This document shows positions 55,581 through 64,000 of a stretch of DNA of 64,000 nt, piece by piece (within the stretch, counting starts at the first letter, position 1; each line of letters opens with the position of its first letter). The notes beneath the pieces were generated by a model, which saw nothing but the letters and a program-made list of their open reading frames with translations, was not told the DNA's origin and did not search any database. The DNA is from Epithemia pelagica (lineage: Eukaryota > Bacillariophyta > Bacillariophyceae > Surirellales > Surirellaceae). The stretch is from contig OX337241.1 of assembly GCA_946965045.2 (NCBI GenBank), forward strand, positions 186,001 through 250,000, written 5' to 3'. The translations under genes were made by a program, and so were the position numbers.

Positions 55581-57329
55581 ATGATGGAAATTTCTGAACC
55601 AATGAGTGAATTGAGACAACGACGGAGGACTTTGAGGCCTCATATCACGTCATGTCCATCGACATCCACAAAGATGGTTCCTACTCTTGATTCAAGAATC
55701 AAGCTTTCTCAACAACTGCCTCCTCGCCCTCCGCTAGCCACCCATTCGACCGACGGATCAAGAACAACAGCTTCTGAAGCATGGCGATCATCAGAAGAAC
55801 TCATTTCTGTGTCCTTATCAGGCAAACATCCGATTCATGATGACTCGAACGGTTCTTCCAAACTTCACTTTTGGATATTGCGAATATTGTACATGAATGG
55901 ATTCTTGGCCGATGACTGGGGCTCTCGCACAGTGGAAACGATTGCCTTTTTCTGTACGCTGGCGTTCGTTCTCCTTCCTCCTGCGTTTGAAGACCTCTTC
56001 TTTTTCACGTTGCTCGTTACACAGTTGTTCTACTCTTGCGATTTATTTCCAGATATGGCCAACCATGAAAATTATTACTTGGTTGTTTGCCTTGTCTTAC
56101 TTCCGCATCATGTCCACGTTTGTCTCCGTCAAGGAATGAAGTGGTTTGGTCGCATTGGGTTGGGAAGCCAAACCCAGTCCAAAACAGCAAGAAGACTTGA
56201 TCGGTCCAGTGATACACGAAATGGCTCACTATGCAATGACGACACGCTTAAAATTCATGAGACGGTCAACACAGCGAAATGGCTCGTGATAATTTTGTAT
56301 TTCTTTGCCGGATTCCACAAGCTCAACAGGGATTTCTTTGACGTGGATGTGACATGTTCCTTTGAAATGGTGGATCGACTTCTTGAACCGCTGCATCTGC
56401 AAGTCTATCACGATTTTCCCTTGTGGTTGCAAAACTGCTTGCCGGTTCTTGTCATTTTTCTCGAACTCGTCCCGGCGCTCTTGTTTGCATGCGTCCCATC
56501 CTGGCATTACTGGGTCATTGCCATGTTGCTATCAGTTCATGGGCCATTGTCCTTGGTTGGTTTTGCCGACTTTTCAGCTATCGGCATGGTCAATATGTTT
56601 GTCTTTGTCCCCCCTACGGTGGTTGCCCAGGAAATGCCTCGCAAACGCTACTTTGCGACCGTAACCATTGGCTTGGCCTTGGTTCGATTTGGCTTGAAGT
56701 ATCTCAAGGAGCAGTATTCCGCTGTGGACTATAAAACCAACACGGTAAAGGTTGCGGATGCAGTAGAAGGTCTACTGTTGATCATGGCCTTTATACCAGT
56801 CTGGGTTCCGTATTTTCGAACCAAAATTTCTACAAACGCTACTGTTTGCCCTCCGAGACAGTGGTGGAATCGTGCAATGGCCCTTGTCTTTGTGTTCTTT
56901 TGCATGAACAATTATCTCGGTCTCCGAACCACCGGAACAGCATCCATGTTTAGCAACTTGCGGACCGAAGGCAATTCTTCCAACCATTTCCTTCTCGCTT
57001 CCAACCCCATCAAAGTCTTTGATTATCAAGAAGATTTGGTGTTTGTGGTGGACGCCGACGAACGCATTTGGGAATTGTACCGGTACCAGTTCAATCCTGC
57101 AGTGTGGTTGCCCTGGATCCAATTTTGTCGCAATGTGGAACAGGCCATTGCCGACCAACACCCGCAAGTCTATCTCAAGGTGCATTATCAGGGACTCGAC
57201 TATGAAACCCACGATTTGTCCTTTGATCGCAATTTTACCGCCCACTTTACCATTCCCTGGTGGCAATCCAAATACTTTGAGTTCCGGGAGATCCTCGAAC
57301 CAGACCAGAAACAAGAGTGTTTCTGGTAG
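55581..57329 (+). CDS. HTTM-domain (vitamin-K-carboxylase-like) membrane protein 1
   Basis: Single-exon, 582 residues. Residues 1-95 are polar and disordered. Several hydrophobic helices follow (LHFWILRILYMNGFL; FFCTLAFVLLPP; FFFTLLVTQLFYSC; LVIILYFFAGFHKLNRDFF; LVIFLELVPALLFACVPS; ALVFVFFCMNNYLGLRTTG). The conserved end is SMFSNLRTEGNSSNHFLL, KVFDYQEDLVFV, and a soluble tail ending PWWQSKYFEFREI, EPDQKQECFW. The FAGFHKLNxDFF and NNYLGLRTxGTxxMFSNLRTEG blocks are typical of the HTTM superfamily, the membrane domain of vitamin K gamma-carboxylase. Whether this member carboxylates or oxidises anything is unknown. It is paralogous to 58376-59991. Confidence 0.82.
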   Translation: MMEISEPMSELRQRRRTLRPHITSCPSTSTKMVPTLDSRIKLSQQLPPRPPLATHSTDGSRTTASEAWRSSEELISVSLSGKHPIHDDSNGSSKLHFWILRILYMNGFLADDWGSRTVETIAFFCTLAFVLLPPAFEDLFFFTLLVTQLFYSCDLFPDMANHENYYLVVCLVLLPHHVHVCLRQGMKWFGRIGLGSQTQSKTARRLDRSSDTRNGSLCNDDTLKIHETVNTAKWLVIILYFFAGFHKLNRDFFDVDVTCSFEMVDRLLEPLHLQVYHDFPLWLQNCLPVLVIFLELVPALLFACVPSWHYWVIAMLLSVHGPLSLVGFADFSAIGMVNMFVFVPPTVVAQEMPRKRYFATVTIGLALVRFGLKYLKEQYSAVDYKTNTVKVADAVEGLLLIMAFIPVWVPYFRTKISTNATVCPPRQWWNRAMALVFVFFCMNNYLGLRTTGTASMFSNLRTEGNSSNHFLLASNPIKVFDYQEDLVFVVDADERIWELYRYQFNPAVWLPWIQFCRNVEQAIADQHPQVYLKVHYQGLDYETHDLSFDRNFTAHFTIPWWQSKYFEFREILEPDQKQECFW

Positions 57330-58375
57330 CGAAAAGGACGAGAGGTACCATCAACTCTCTCTGCCTACTCCTCTAGTATAATTTTAACTATGGTGTATCG
57401 CAATTTCCAGTGGTAGCCACTACTCTTAGATGAATCCGCATCAATCAATATGGCTAGTTGGAACCCTCCTTGGAAGCAAAGACGAAGGTTCAAAATCAAA
57501 TTACATGGTTGAATCTTTCGACAATCCCCTGAAACTACCCTTTGGACAGATAGCGACCGACACTGGGTACCATTGCGATCATGAACATGACGCGTTCGTC
57601 GGCATCCTCGATCGCTTCAGTCGCGGCATCCATATGTGCGGTACCAATGAGAACCTTGGTGTCGAACCAGAACCATCCATTGTTCCAGGCTCGACGATTC
57701 CGGACCACATTATTTGTAATGAGGGAAGATGAGACGACGAGAAGAGAAAGCGTCCTTCGTCCGTCGAATCTCGACGAGATTCGGGACAGAAGCGCGAATC
57801 CAAGAAAGTGTACTCGTACTCGGTACCTGGAAGCCAGCGTACTCCGTTCTCCTATGTAAATTACCAGTACGTACCAATCCAAGGATACGAAACCTGTCAG
57901 TTGGATCCCAGACAAGACCAATCTCTCTTCTACATAATCATGGACATGGCCATAAGAAAGAAACTGGGGCGTAGATGATGCTGACCATTCCAATGTCTTT
58001 CTTTCTTGGTTAATCATGTCGTTTGCTCTTGGTCCTGTTCCCTGCCGGCGCTTTCGAACATAAAGAAGGAGATTTTTTTAATAGTTGCTCCTTTCTGATG
58101 GAAGGAAAGCATCATCGGCGACACCCAACAAAAGACTGAGCGCGCCATAGTCGCGACGCATGTCATCTTGTTAATCTGTTACACGGATACCACTCCGCTG
58201 CCAAGATCGATGGAATCCCTTCTTCATGCCAAGAGTAGTAGGAGCAAAACAGTTTTACGACCGTGACATTTTCGTGAGTATCAAATTGCACCATTGATTC
58301 TCACTAAGGAAGAGGTTTCAAGAAAGACAATCGTACCGAGCTGCGCCTAAGTGATCAAAGTCGAATCATTTCAAC
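57330..58375. other. Intergenic region between the two HTTM genes
   Basis: Overlapping open frames exist on both strands: 57430-57732 (plus, 100 codons) and 57535-58017 (minus, 160 codons, containing NNVVRNRRAWNNGWFWFDTK). Neither has a recognised domain. The minus frame is the more protein-like and could be a small gene. Confidence 0.35.
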
Positions 58376-59991
58376 ATGTATGCCGCTCTTTCTTCATTGT
58401 CAAGCTCTCCAGGATCCGACTATCCGGTGGTTTATAGTGCCGCCAAGAACACCTCGACAACAGCAAACTCGGCAGCGCACTTGAGCACTAAGGATGATTG
58501 TACCCACGAAGATGCTCCGAACAAGATCGAGTCTTCCTCCGCCAAGTCGCCACAAGCAATGGACGATGCTTCTGAATCCACTGCGGTACAGTTTCATTTC
58601 TGGGTGTATCGACTCCTCTACATGAACGGGTACTTGTTTCATGAAGCCGACTTAGCTTTACGCACTTTTCTTCCGTGCAGGATTTTGTCTTTTTGGCCTT
58701 TTTGGGCAATCAACTCTACCATTACTACCAGATTTTCCCTTGTCTGGCGAACCATAGTAATCTTCAAGTCATTATGTGTCTCATTATGATTCCGGATCAC
58801 TTGCAACGATGCGTCACCAAGATGGATCAGTGGTGCGGGGCACTCTTTCGGTTCAAACCCAAGGAACAACAAGAACAAGACGAGCACTCCATGGCCAAGA
58901 GAGAAGACGAACAAACCCGTGACACGGTTGGCGCCATGAGGTGGATCATTGCCATTCTCTACTTTTTTGCTGGATTCCACAAGATCAACTCTGACTTTTT
59001 CGATTTGGAAGTTACCTGCGCCTTTGAAATGGTAGACCGTCTCTTGGTTCCTTTTGGTATCGAGGCGCATGCCCATTTTCCCCATTGGTTACAAGTACCC
59101 TTCCCACCAGTCGTGATCTTTCTGGAGCTGACACCGGCGGTTTCGTTTGTCTTTTTCCCCAAGTGGCAAAAGTATGGCGTCCTCATGCTGCTCATGCTCC
59201 ATGGACCACTTTCGTTTGTGGGCTTTGCCGACTTTTCTTCCATTGGAATGGGTAACTTGTATGTACTGATTGCTCCTCTGGCAACTCAATACATGCCAAG
59301 CAAGGAGTACTTCAAGGGGATTATCCTTTGCTTTGTTGCGGCCCACCTGGTCATGGGTGTGGAGAAGCAAATCGATGCTGAACGGTATGAAAACACTGGA
59401 GAAGAAGAGGTGGACTACTATGGAATCTACGAGGGAGCTATCTTGGTCTTGGCCTTTACGCCCATTTGGTACCAATACTTTCGCTCCAGTGTTCCGGGTC
59501 CCACCTTTTCGATTCCGACCTCCTGGTGGAACCGATTGGTCCCTGCTCTCTTTGTCTTTTTCTGCATGAATAATTATCTTGGTCTCCGGACTGCGGGAAC
59601 CGTCTCCATGTTTAGCAACTTGAGAACAGAAGGCCCACGATCAAACCACTATCTTCTCGGCTCCAACCCTTTGAAATTCTTTGATTACCAAGACGATTTG
59701 GTGTATATCTTGGAGGCCGACGAACGTGTTTCCGAAAGGTATCGGTATCAAATGAATGCCGGTGTCATTGTGCCGTGGATCCAATTTTGTCGCAATGTCG
59801 AAGACGTTGTCTGGGAAGAGCACGAAGACTTGTATGCCAAGATTGAGTACCAAGGCGAGATGTATGAAACATACGACATGTCGTTTGATACCAATTTCAC
59901 CTCCCATTTCAAAATTCCCTGGTGGCAAAGCTTTTTGTTGGAGTTTCGTGAAATTTACGAACCCGACCAGAAACAAGAATGTACCTGGTAA
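58376..59991 (+). pseudogene. HTTM-domain membrane protein 2, with frameshift/deletion
   Basis: The first part from ATG 58376 (MYAALSSLSSSPGSDYPVVY) runs to FHFWVYRLLYMNGYLFHEA. The second, in another frame from about 58672 (QDFVFLAFLGNQLYHYYQIF), runs to the stop at 59991. The second part has FAGFHKINSDFF, VIFLELTPAVSF, NNYLGLRTAGTVSMFSNLRT, FDYQDDLVYI and the terminal EPDQKQECTW, all as in the paralogue at 55581. About 25 residues covering one membrane helix of the paralogue are missing at the junction (58650-58675). An acceptor-like ttttcttccgtgcag ends at 58674, but no GT donor both restores the frame and keeps the conserved YMNGYL. It is therefore a small deletion plus frameshift, an unusual intron or an assembly error. 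If real, only an N-terminally altered product could form. Confidence 0.72.
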
Positions 59992-60694
59992 TGAAAGCGC
60001 CATTTGTATATAGACGACTAACACCTTAGGCTCATCACGTGCAATCCCTCGCGATACTTTCTGTATGACTCATGGGTAGCGTGCTTTGGTATTGCGTTGT
60101 CCGACCAGCACAGAATGGCATTTATGGAATGCGCCGACACTCGCCTTGTATTCTACAGCAAGACGAGCTCAATTGATGGCATACTACTGACCATCTGAAA
60201 TTGAGTGGAACTGCTGACCATGATCCCTACCGCCCAAGTACTCAAGCCACTCTCAAAGGCATCGCATGATGGAAACAAGACATTTCATTATGTCGCCTGA
60301 ATTTTCGTACAAACTGAAGGAGTAAGCTATGGCCTCCGTAGTCAGTATAGTGTAGCCAAAAAACAAATGGATTGCTCGTTCCAGGGAGGCGTCTCCGATG
60401 CTGGTCCTGCGTTAGACTGGAGGAGTGCCTCTGCTGATGCGCTTTGCATTGCTGGCCCTCCATGGTGAAGAATGCGTCCCGACGCGAGTTCGTCATTCCT
60501 CGTCTGATGATATCATATGGATCACTTTCAAAGGCTATTGATACTATGAGATCTTTGTACTAGGAATCACCATGCCCTACTAGGGATTGGGAGCATATGT
60601 TTTACTCGTAAGCACGTCCATACTCTCCACTCTTCATGGGCCCATGCTTCATTTACCTGCCTGGTCATCGTGTCGTATATCCCCAGATCTCTGA
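59992..60694. other. Intergenic region
   Basis: No supported gene, repeat or RNA. The TPR-like coding text starts just after an in-frame TGA at 60692-60694. Confidence 0.4.
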
Positions 60695-61579
60695 ATATTT
60701 CATCTCAACTCCATCGGATTAGACTATCTCAGGCGTGGCTTATATGCCGATGCCACGCAAGTATTGAACTTGGCAGTGAGTATGACTTTCATTGTCGTGT
60801 CACAACTAGAGGACAATTATCTCTCGCAGTATGGTACATGCAATGTGTTATGTGCCTTGAACCCGATATGTATGGAAAGTGAAGCAGAACAAGTCCATCC
60901 CAAAGGTCCCACAGGCTGGAGTCAAGCAGTTCCCTCATCGTTCGACAAATATGTTGTCGTCGAAGAAATGAAGAAGGCCCTAGTTGACAAACCAAAGGAG
61001 AAAACAAAGTTTGCTGATCACAATACTCTGCTTCTTCACGCATATCCCTTTTTGTTGTCGTTGGAGAATAATGATTCTCATGAAGGTTTCGATGACGGAT
61101 ACTCCATGAACAAGGCAAGAACGAAGACCAAGAACACAGCATCAACGCCCGAGGTTTTGCACTGCGAAAACATTGTGTTGGCTGTTCTCCTTTTTCATCT
61201 GGGACTTTCGTACCACCTGAACGCTTTACACGGATCCATTCGTCAAAAAGATGTCTTGATGAGAAATGCACTAGACGCCTATAACATTGCCGAGGATGTT
61301 TTGCAAAGCACAGAGATTGGGTTGATGACTATTGAAGAGCAACGGGTATTGTTGGCAATCCACAATAACATGGCCCATGCAAGCTTTCATTTCTACGACG
61401 TAGTAGCATGCAGCAACCATTTAGTTACATTGCGCTACCTGCTGTCATTCTTTGGACTGACTTCTCAGGATGAAACTGAAGGAAGTTTGTCAATCAACGA
61501 AGACCAGCAACGCAGCAAACATTTCTTTATGAATGCAATCCCGCTTGTTCAGATCTTCGTCTTATCACCGTCAGCTTAG
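60695..61579 (+). CDS. TPR-like protein, copy 2, 5' end unresolved
   Basis: The frame is open from 60695 to the stop at 61577-61579. It starts with a match to the family N-terminus (FHLNSIGLDYLRRGLYADATQ, compare IHLNNSGMLHLRQRDYDNAI at 63222). There is no ATG before that block after the TGA at 60692. So either an upstream exon supplies the start, or the 5' end has decayed and translation begins later. The rest is intact: FADHNTLLLHAYPFLL, NIVLAVLLFHLGLSYHLNAL, AYNIAEDVLQ, EEQRVLLAIHNNMAHASFHFYDV and a hydrophobic end (PLVQIFVLSPSA). It is soluble and helical; the function is unknown. Confidence 0.65.
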   Translation: MFHLNSIGLDYLRRGLYADATQVLNLAVSMTFIVVSQLEDNYLSQYGTCNVLCALNPICMESEAEQVHPKGPTGWSQAVPSSFDKYVVVEEMKKALVDKPKEKTKFADHNTLLLHAYPFLLSLENNDSHEGFDDGYSMNKARTKTKNTASTPEVLHCENIVLAVLLFHLGLSYHLNALHGSIRQKDVLMRNALDAYNIAEDVLQSTEIGLMTIEEQRVLLAIHNNMAHASFHFYDVVACSNHLVTLRYLLSFFGLTSQDETEGSLSINEDQQRSKHFFMNAIPLVQIFVLSPSA

Positions 61580-63221
61580 ACTATGATAATATAGAGAACC
61601 CATTACTGCGTTTTGCGTTCAGATGATAGATATAGACAATAGACATACCTTACAGCTGCCGCAGGAGTTTTGTTTCAAGGTAGAAAGATGACAGGCTCTC
61701 CAGGGTAAAAATAGAGAGAGAAGATGATGAGAGATGAGAAGTCGTCTTCGGTCTTAGTCTTGAGGCACTCTACGACGCAAGATGCAGTAGTGTCGCCACA
61801 AGGAGCGTGTGCAAGATATCCCATTGAGTATCCAAGGGGACGTGCAAGGTAGGGCAAATAGAAAGGCACGATGAACCACGAATGAATAATTCTGGGCAAT
61901 AATAGAACATATCTGACAAATGGACAAGAGCGATATAATATTCTTATATCATATAAATATATAATCAATAATCACCAGACAAGAACACACCAGCTAGAGA
62001 GAAGGGAAAAGGGAACGGTCCTTATTCTTAGCGCTTGGTGAGTCGACTGCATCGGAACACGACAAGATGATTTGAGCTAAAATTTGTGAGCCAATTGTAT
62101 AACCGCGCCCTACACACACCTTAAGACGAGACAACAGCTCACGTCTGAAGTCTGAAGGGGTGGGAGGGGGAGAAAGGATCATAAATTCGATAATACACTT
62201 TGCTATTGATTGATAATTCGATATTCGATGGACAAGTGACGAGAATACTCGCACAGGGAAACAGGAAACAGGGAAGCGATCGTATTTGGCATTTGGCATA
62301 TTATTTCTTGGTTGTTCTCTAGTTCCAATGGCCAGGATAGTACGAGTAGTTGGATATCAGGAGTTATGAGTTTATGAGCTTTGTCTATTAGCTATTGTCT
62401 GCTTTACCGATTACCGATGAGTATCATCATTCATGGTCTATCTGATTTCTGATCCCTGTTCCTTGAGTATATGCGCGTCACTGCTACCACAAGGCTACTA
62501 ACCCTCTCCTTGACTCAGAACTCAGAAAGACATCTCGAATCTTGACACAATTAGTCAGTCAAGCGTCTCGTATTCCCTCCCTTATCCTTATCCCTCAATC
62601 CCTCAGACTTAGCCCTGTTGTCCGCTTCTCTCTTACTCCTATTTTCCATAATCCTTAATCCTTGTCTCACCTCAACTGTCATTTAAGTTATAGTCTTTAG
62701 TCTCCTACTAGGCTTTAGGCTTGCGTCCTCTTGTCCTATGTCTGAAGCTGGACCATGATTGTCCGAGAACAACTACCTACCACCTACCTCTACCGACTAC
62801 CGAGGTAAAACATAAAACACGAAAAGTACAAGAGCCGTACGGACTACTCTACCAGGTAGACGACCTACCACTTACTTCAGTAGTAGAGCCTATTGTCGGA
62901 GCAATACGAGTACATCATAATACTGCTGTATGTACTTACTTGCATAGGAGTAGGCAATAATATGCCCTTCTCGTATGCGGCCTTCCCCATTTCTTGCATC
63001 TTCTTTTAAGGCGTTTGAAAGACTTTTCCCATCCCATTTTCACGTGTATTTCAACTCATTTGGTGTCTAGTAGAGTAGATTTGAACAGATTGGGGCAAAA
63101 TGCGATCACCTCTCATCTTCATTTCTTTTGCGTCTTCGTCACGGGAATAGGGTCGCAAATGGAATGGTGCACCATTGAGTCTTTTTCATCTTGACTCTTG
63201 CCTCTCATTCTTTCTTGAGCG
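61580..63221. other. Intergenic region, pyrimidine-rich in part
   Basis: No supported gene. 62460-62730 is strongly C/T-rich with loosely repeated ctta(a)tcc/ctcaatcc motifs, and 61930-61970 is an A/T-rich run. It contains the promoter of the 63222 gene. Confidence 0.4.
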
Positions 63222-64000
63222 ATGAATAACATGGATCAGAACAGCTACATCCATCTCAACAACAGCGGGATGCTTCATCTTCGCCAACGTGATTATGACA
63301 ATGCTATCAGATACTTTCGATATGCACTGGGAAAAGTCGTAAGGGGGCTGACAAGTGACCCTATGGATGTCCAATCTAGTCCGAGGATCCATGATTCTGC
63401 TTTGTCAGTTGTTAAGGACCGATCCAATCTAGGAATAACGATATACACCCCCTCGGCAGAGAGTCTAACCTCCTCAGATCATGACAGCAGCTCATTTTCA
63501 GACCATAACACGTTGATTTTGCATACCGAAGCATTTGGCTTTGCTTCCTCCGACCCCAGAGAGCTGGACATCTACGAAGGTCACCCTCGAATGAAGAATG
63601 AAAGTCATTTTACCAACTTGGTGTCAGGGATCTTGCTCTTCAATTTGGGCCTCTCCTTCCACATGCGGGCCATTGCCTTGAAAAGTCACTCTGAACATCT
63701 ACGTGCACAACATATCTATTGCAGCGCTAAAGAAGTTCTCTTTCGTAGGCATCATCACCTTCAAGATTACACATTTGACAACGGAGTACGCCGACTCCTG
63801 CTCGCGGTTACCAATAACATGGCTCATCTAAGTTTCCATTTCTACGATATTGCTGGAACCAAGAATCATCTCAGTGCGCTCCGATATCTCGTTTTTGGCG
63901 GATCTCAAGAAGAAGCCCAGAATCAAGTCTCTTTTGATGTGCATAGTGATGGTGTGGATCGACATTTTGTGCTAAACGCATTGTTGTCACTTGTCAATAT
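63222..64000 (+). CDS. TPR-like protein, copy 3, 3' end cut by window edge
   Basis: The ATG at 63222 (MNNMDQNSYIHLNNSGMLHL) opens a frame that is intact to the window end, 259 codons so far. The N-terminal helix pair NNSGMLHLRQRDYDNAIRYF fits the TPR-like pattern NxxGxxxxxxxxYxxAIxxF. Family blocks follow: FSDHNTLILHTEAFGFA, LVSGILLFNLGLSFHMRAIA, YCSAKEVLFRR, RLLLAVTNNMAHLSFHFYDI and NALLSLVN. It lacks signal peptide and membrane helices. It is the best-preserved of the three copies and useful as reference for the damage in the other two. It may act as a scaffold or partner protein; nothing in the sequence names a ligand. Confidence 0.8.
   Translation, partial: MNNMDQNSYIHLNNSGMLHLRQRDYDNAIRYFRYALGKVVRGLTSDPMDVQSSPRIHDSALSVVKDRSNLGITIYTPSAESLTSSDHDSSSFSDHNTLILHTEAFGFASSDPRELDIYEGHPRMKNESHFTNLVSGILLFNLGLSFHMRAIALKSHSEHLRAQHIYCSAKEVLFRRHHHLQDYTFDNGVRRLLLAVTNNMAHLSFHFYDIAGTKNHLSALRYLVFGGSQEEAQNQVSFDVHSDGVDRHFVLNALLSLVN

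Noticed and set aside
57535-58017. 160-codon minus-strand frame between the HTTM genes
   Set aside because: Some stretches look protein-like, but there is no domain, no splice support and an overlapping plus-strand frame. Left as a possible small gene in the gap entry.

Overview
The window looks like nuclear DNA of a diatom, probably a raphid pennate; this is inference from gene content and style, not from a marker gene. Spliceosomal GT-AG introns of about 80-225 nt occur in many genes. Secreted leucine-rich-repeat (LRR) proteins carry PSxxPS linkers, other proteins have long Ser/Thr/Asp-rich tracts, and there are Ty1/copia and PIF/Harbinger transposons. Gene density is moderate and genes lie on both strands. 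No rRNA, tRNA, CRISPR array or prokaryotic operon was seen.

Layout. 1-1136: 3'-truncated secreted LRR gene (-). 2753-5713: two-exon copper amine oxidase (-). 6281-8133: secreted, membrane-anchored protein with a propeller-like ectodomain and an EF-hand (+). 8965-17064: complete Ty1/copia element with 758-bp LTRs and a 5-bp target duplication; its reverse transcriptase is frameshifted. 18305-19017: small two-exon gene of a diatom-type unknown family (+). 19588-25869: single-exon, 2093-residue low-complexity protein (-). 27240-27829: broken inverted copy of the EF-hand tail from the 6281-8133 gene, beginning a few bases past the stop of a three-exon secreted subtilase (27771-31879, -). 32682-34307: unresolved, probably multi-exon or decayed plus-strand gene. 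34788-36083: kelch-repeat gene (-). 36140-40013: PIF/Harbinger-like transposon with terminal inverted repeats (TIRs), a GAC target duplication, a Myb-like gene and a DDE transposase with one nonsense codon. It holds a nested 442-bp miniature element and a palindrome array between its divergent genes. 41680-49222: three more LRR genes (+, +, -). 51598-52029: second copy of the miniature element. 52662-53939: a 1.28-kb element with long TIRs and a TAA duplication, carrying its own gene. 54070-64000: five genes in one direction, TPR-like / HTTM / HTTM / TPR-like / TPR-like; two are disrupted by a stop or frameshift and a third has an unresolved 5' end.

How the genes relate. The four LRR genes share one plan: a signal-peptide exon, a phase-1 intron, then a Ser/Pro or Asn/Ser linker and a single LRR exon. 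They are probably secreted or surface proteins. The HTTM/TPR-like cluster joins predicted multi-pass membrane proteins of the vitamin-K-carboxylase-like superfamily with small soluble helical proteins. That recurring pairing, the palindrome array inside the Harbinger element and the gene-bearing TIR element are the least explained structures here. Much of the rest has been shaped by recent transposition, duplication and pseudogene decay.
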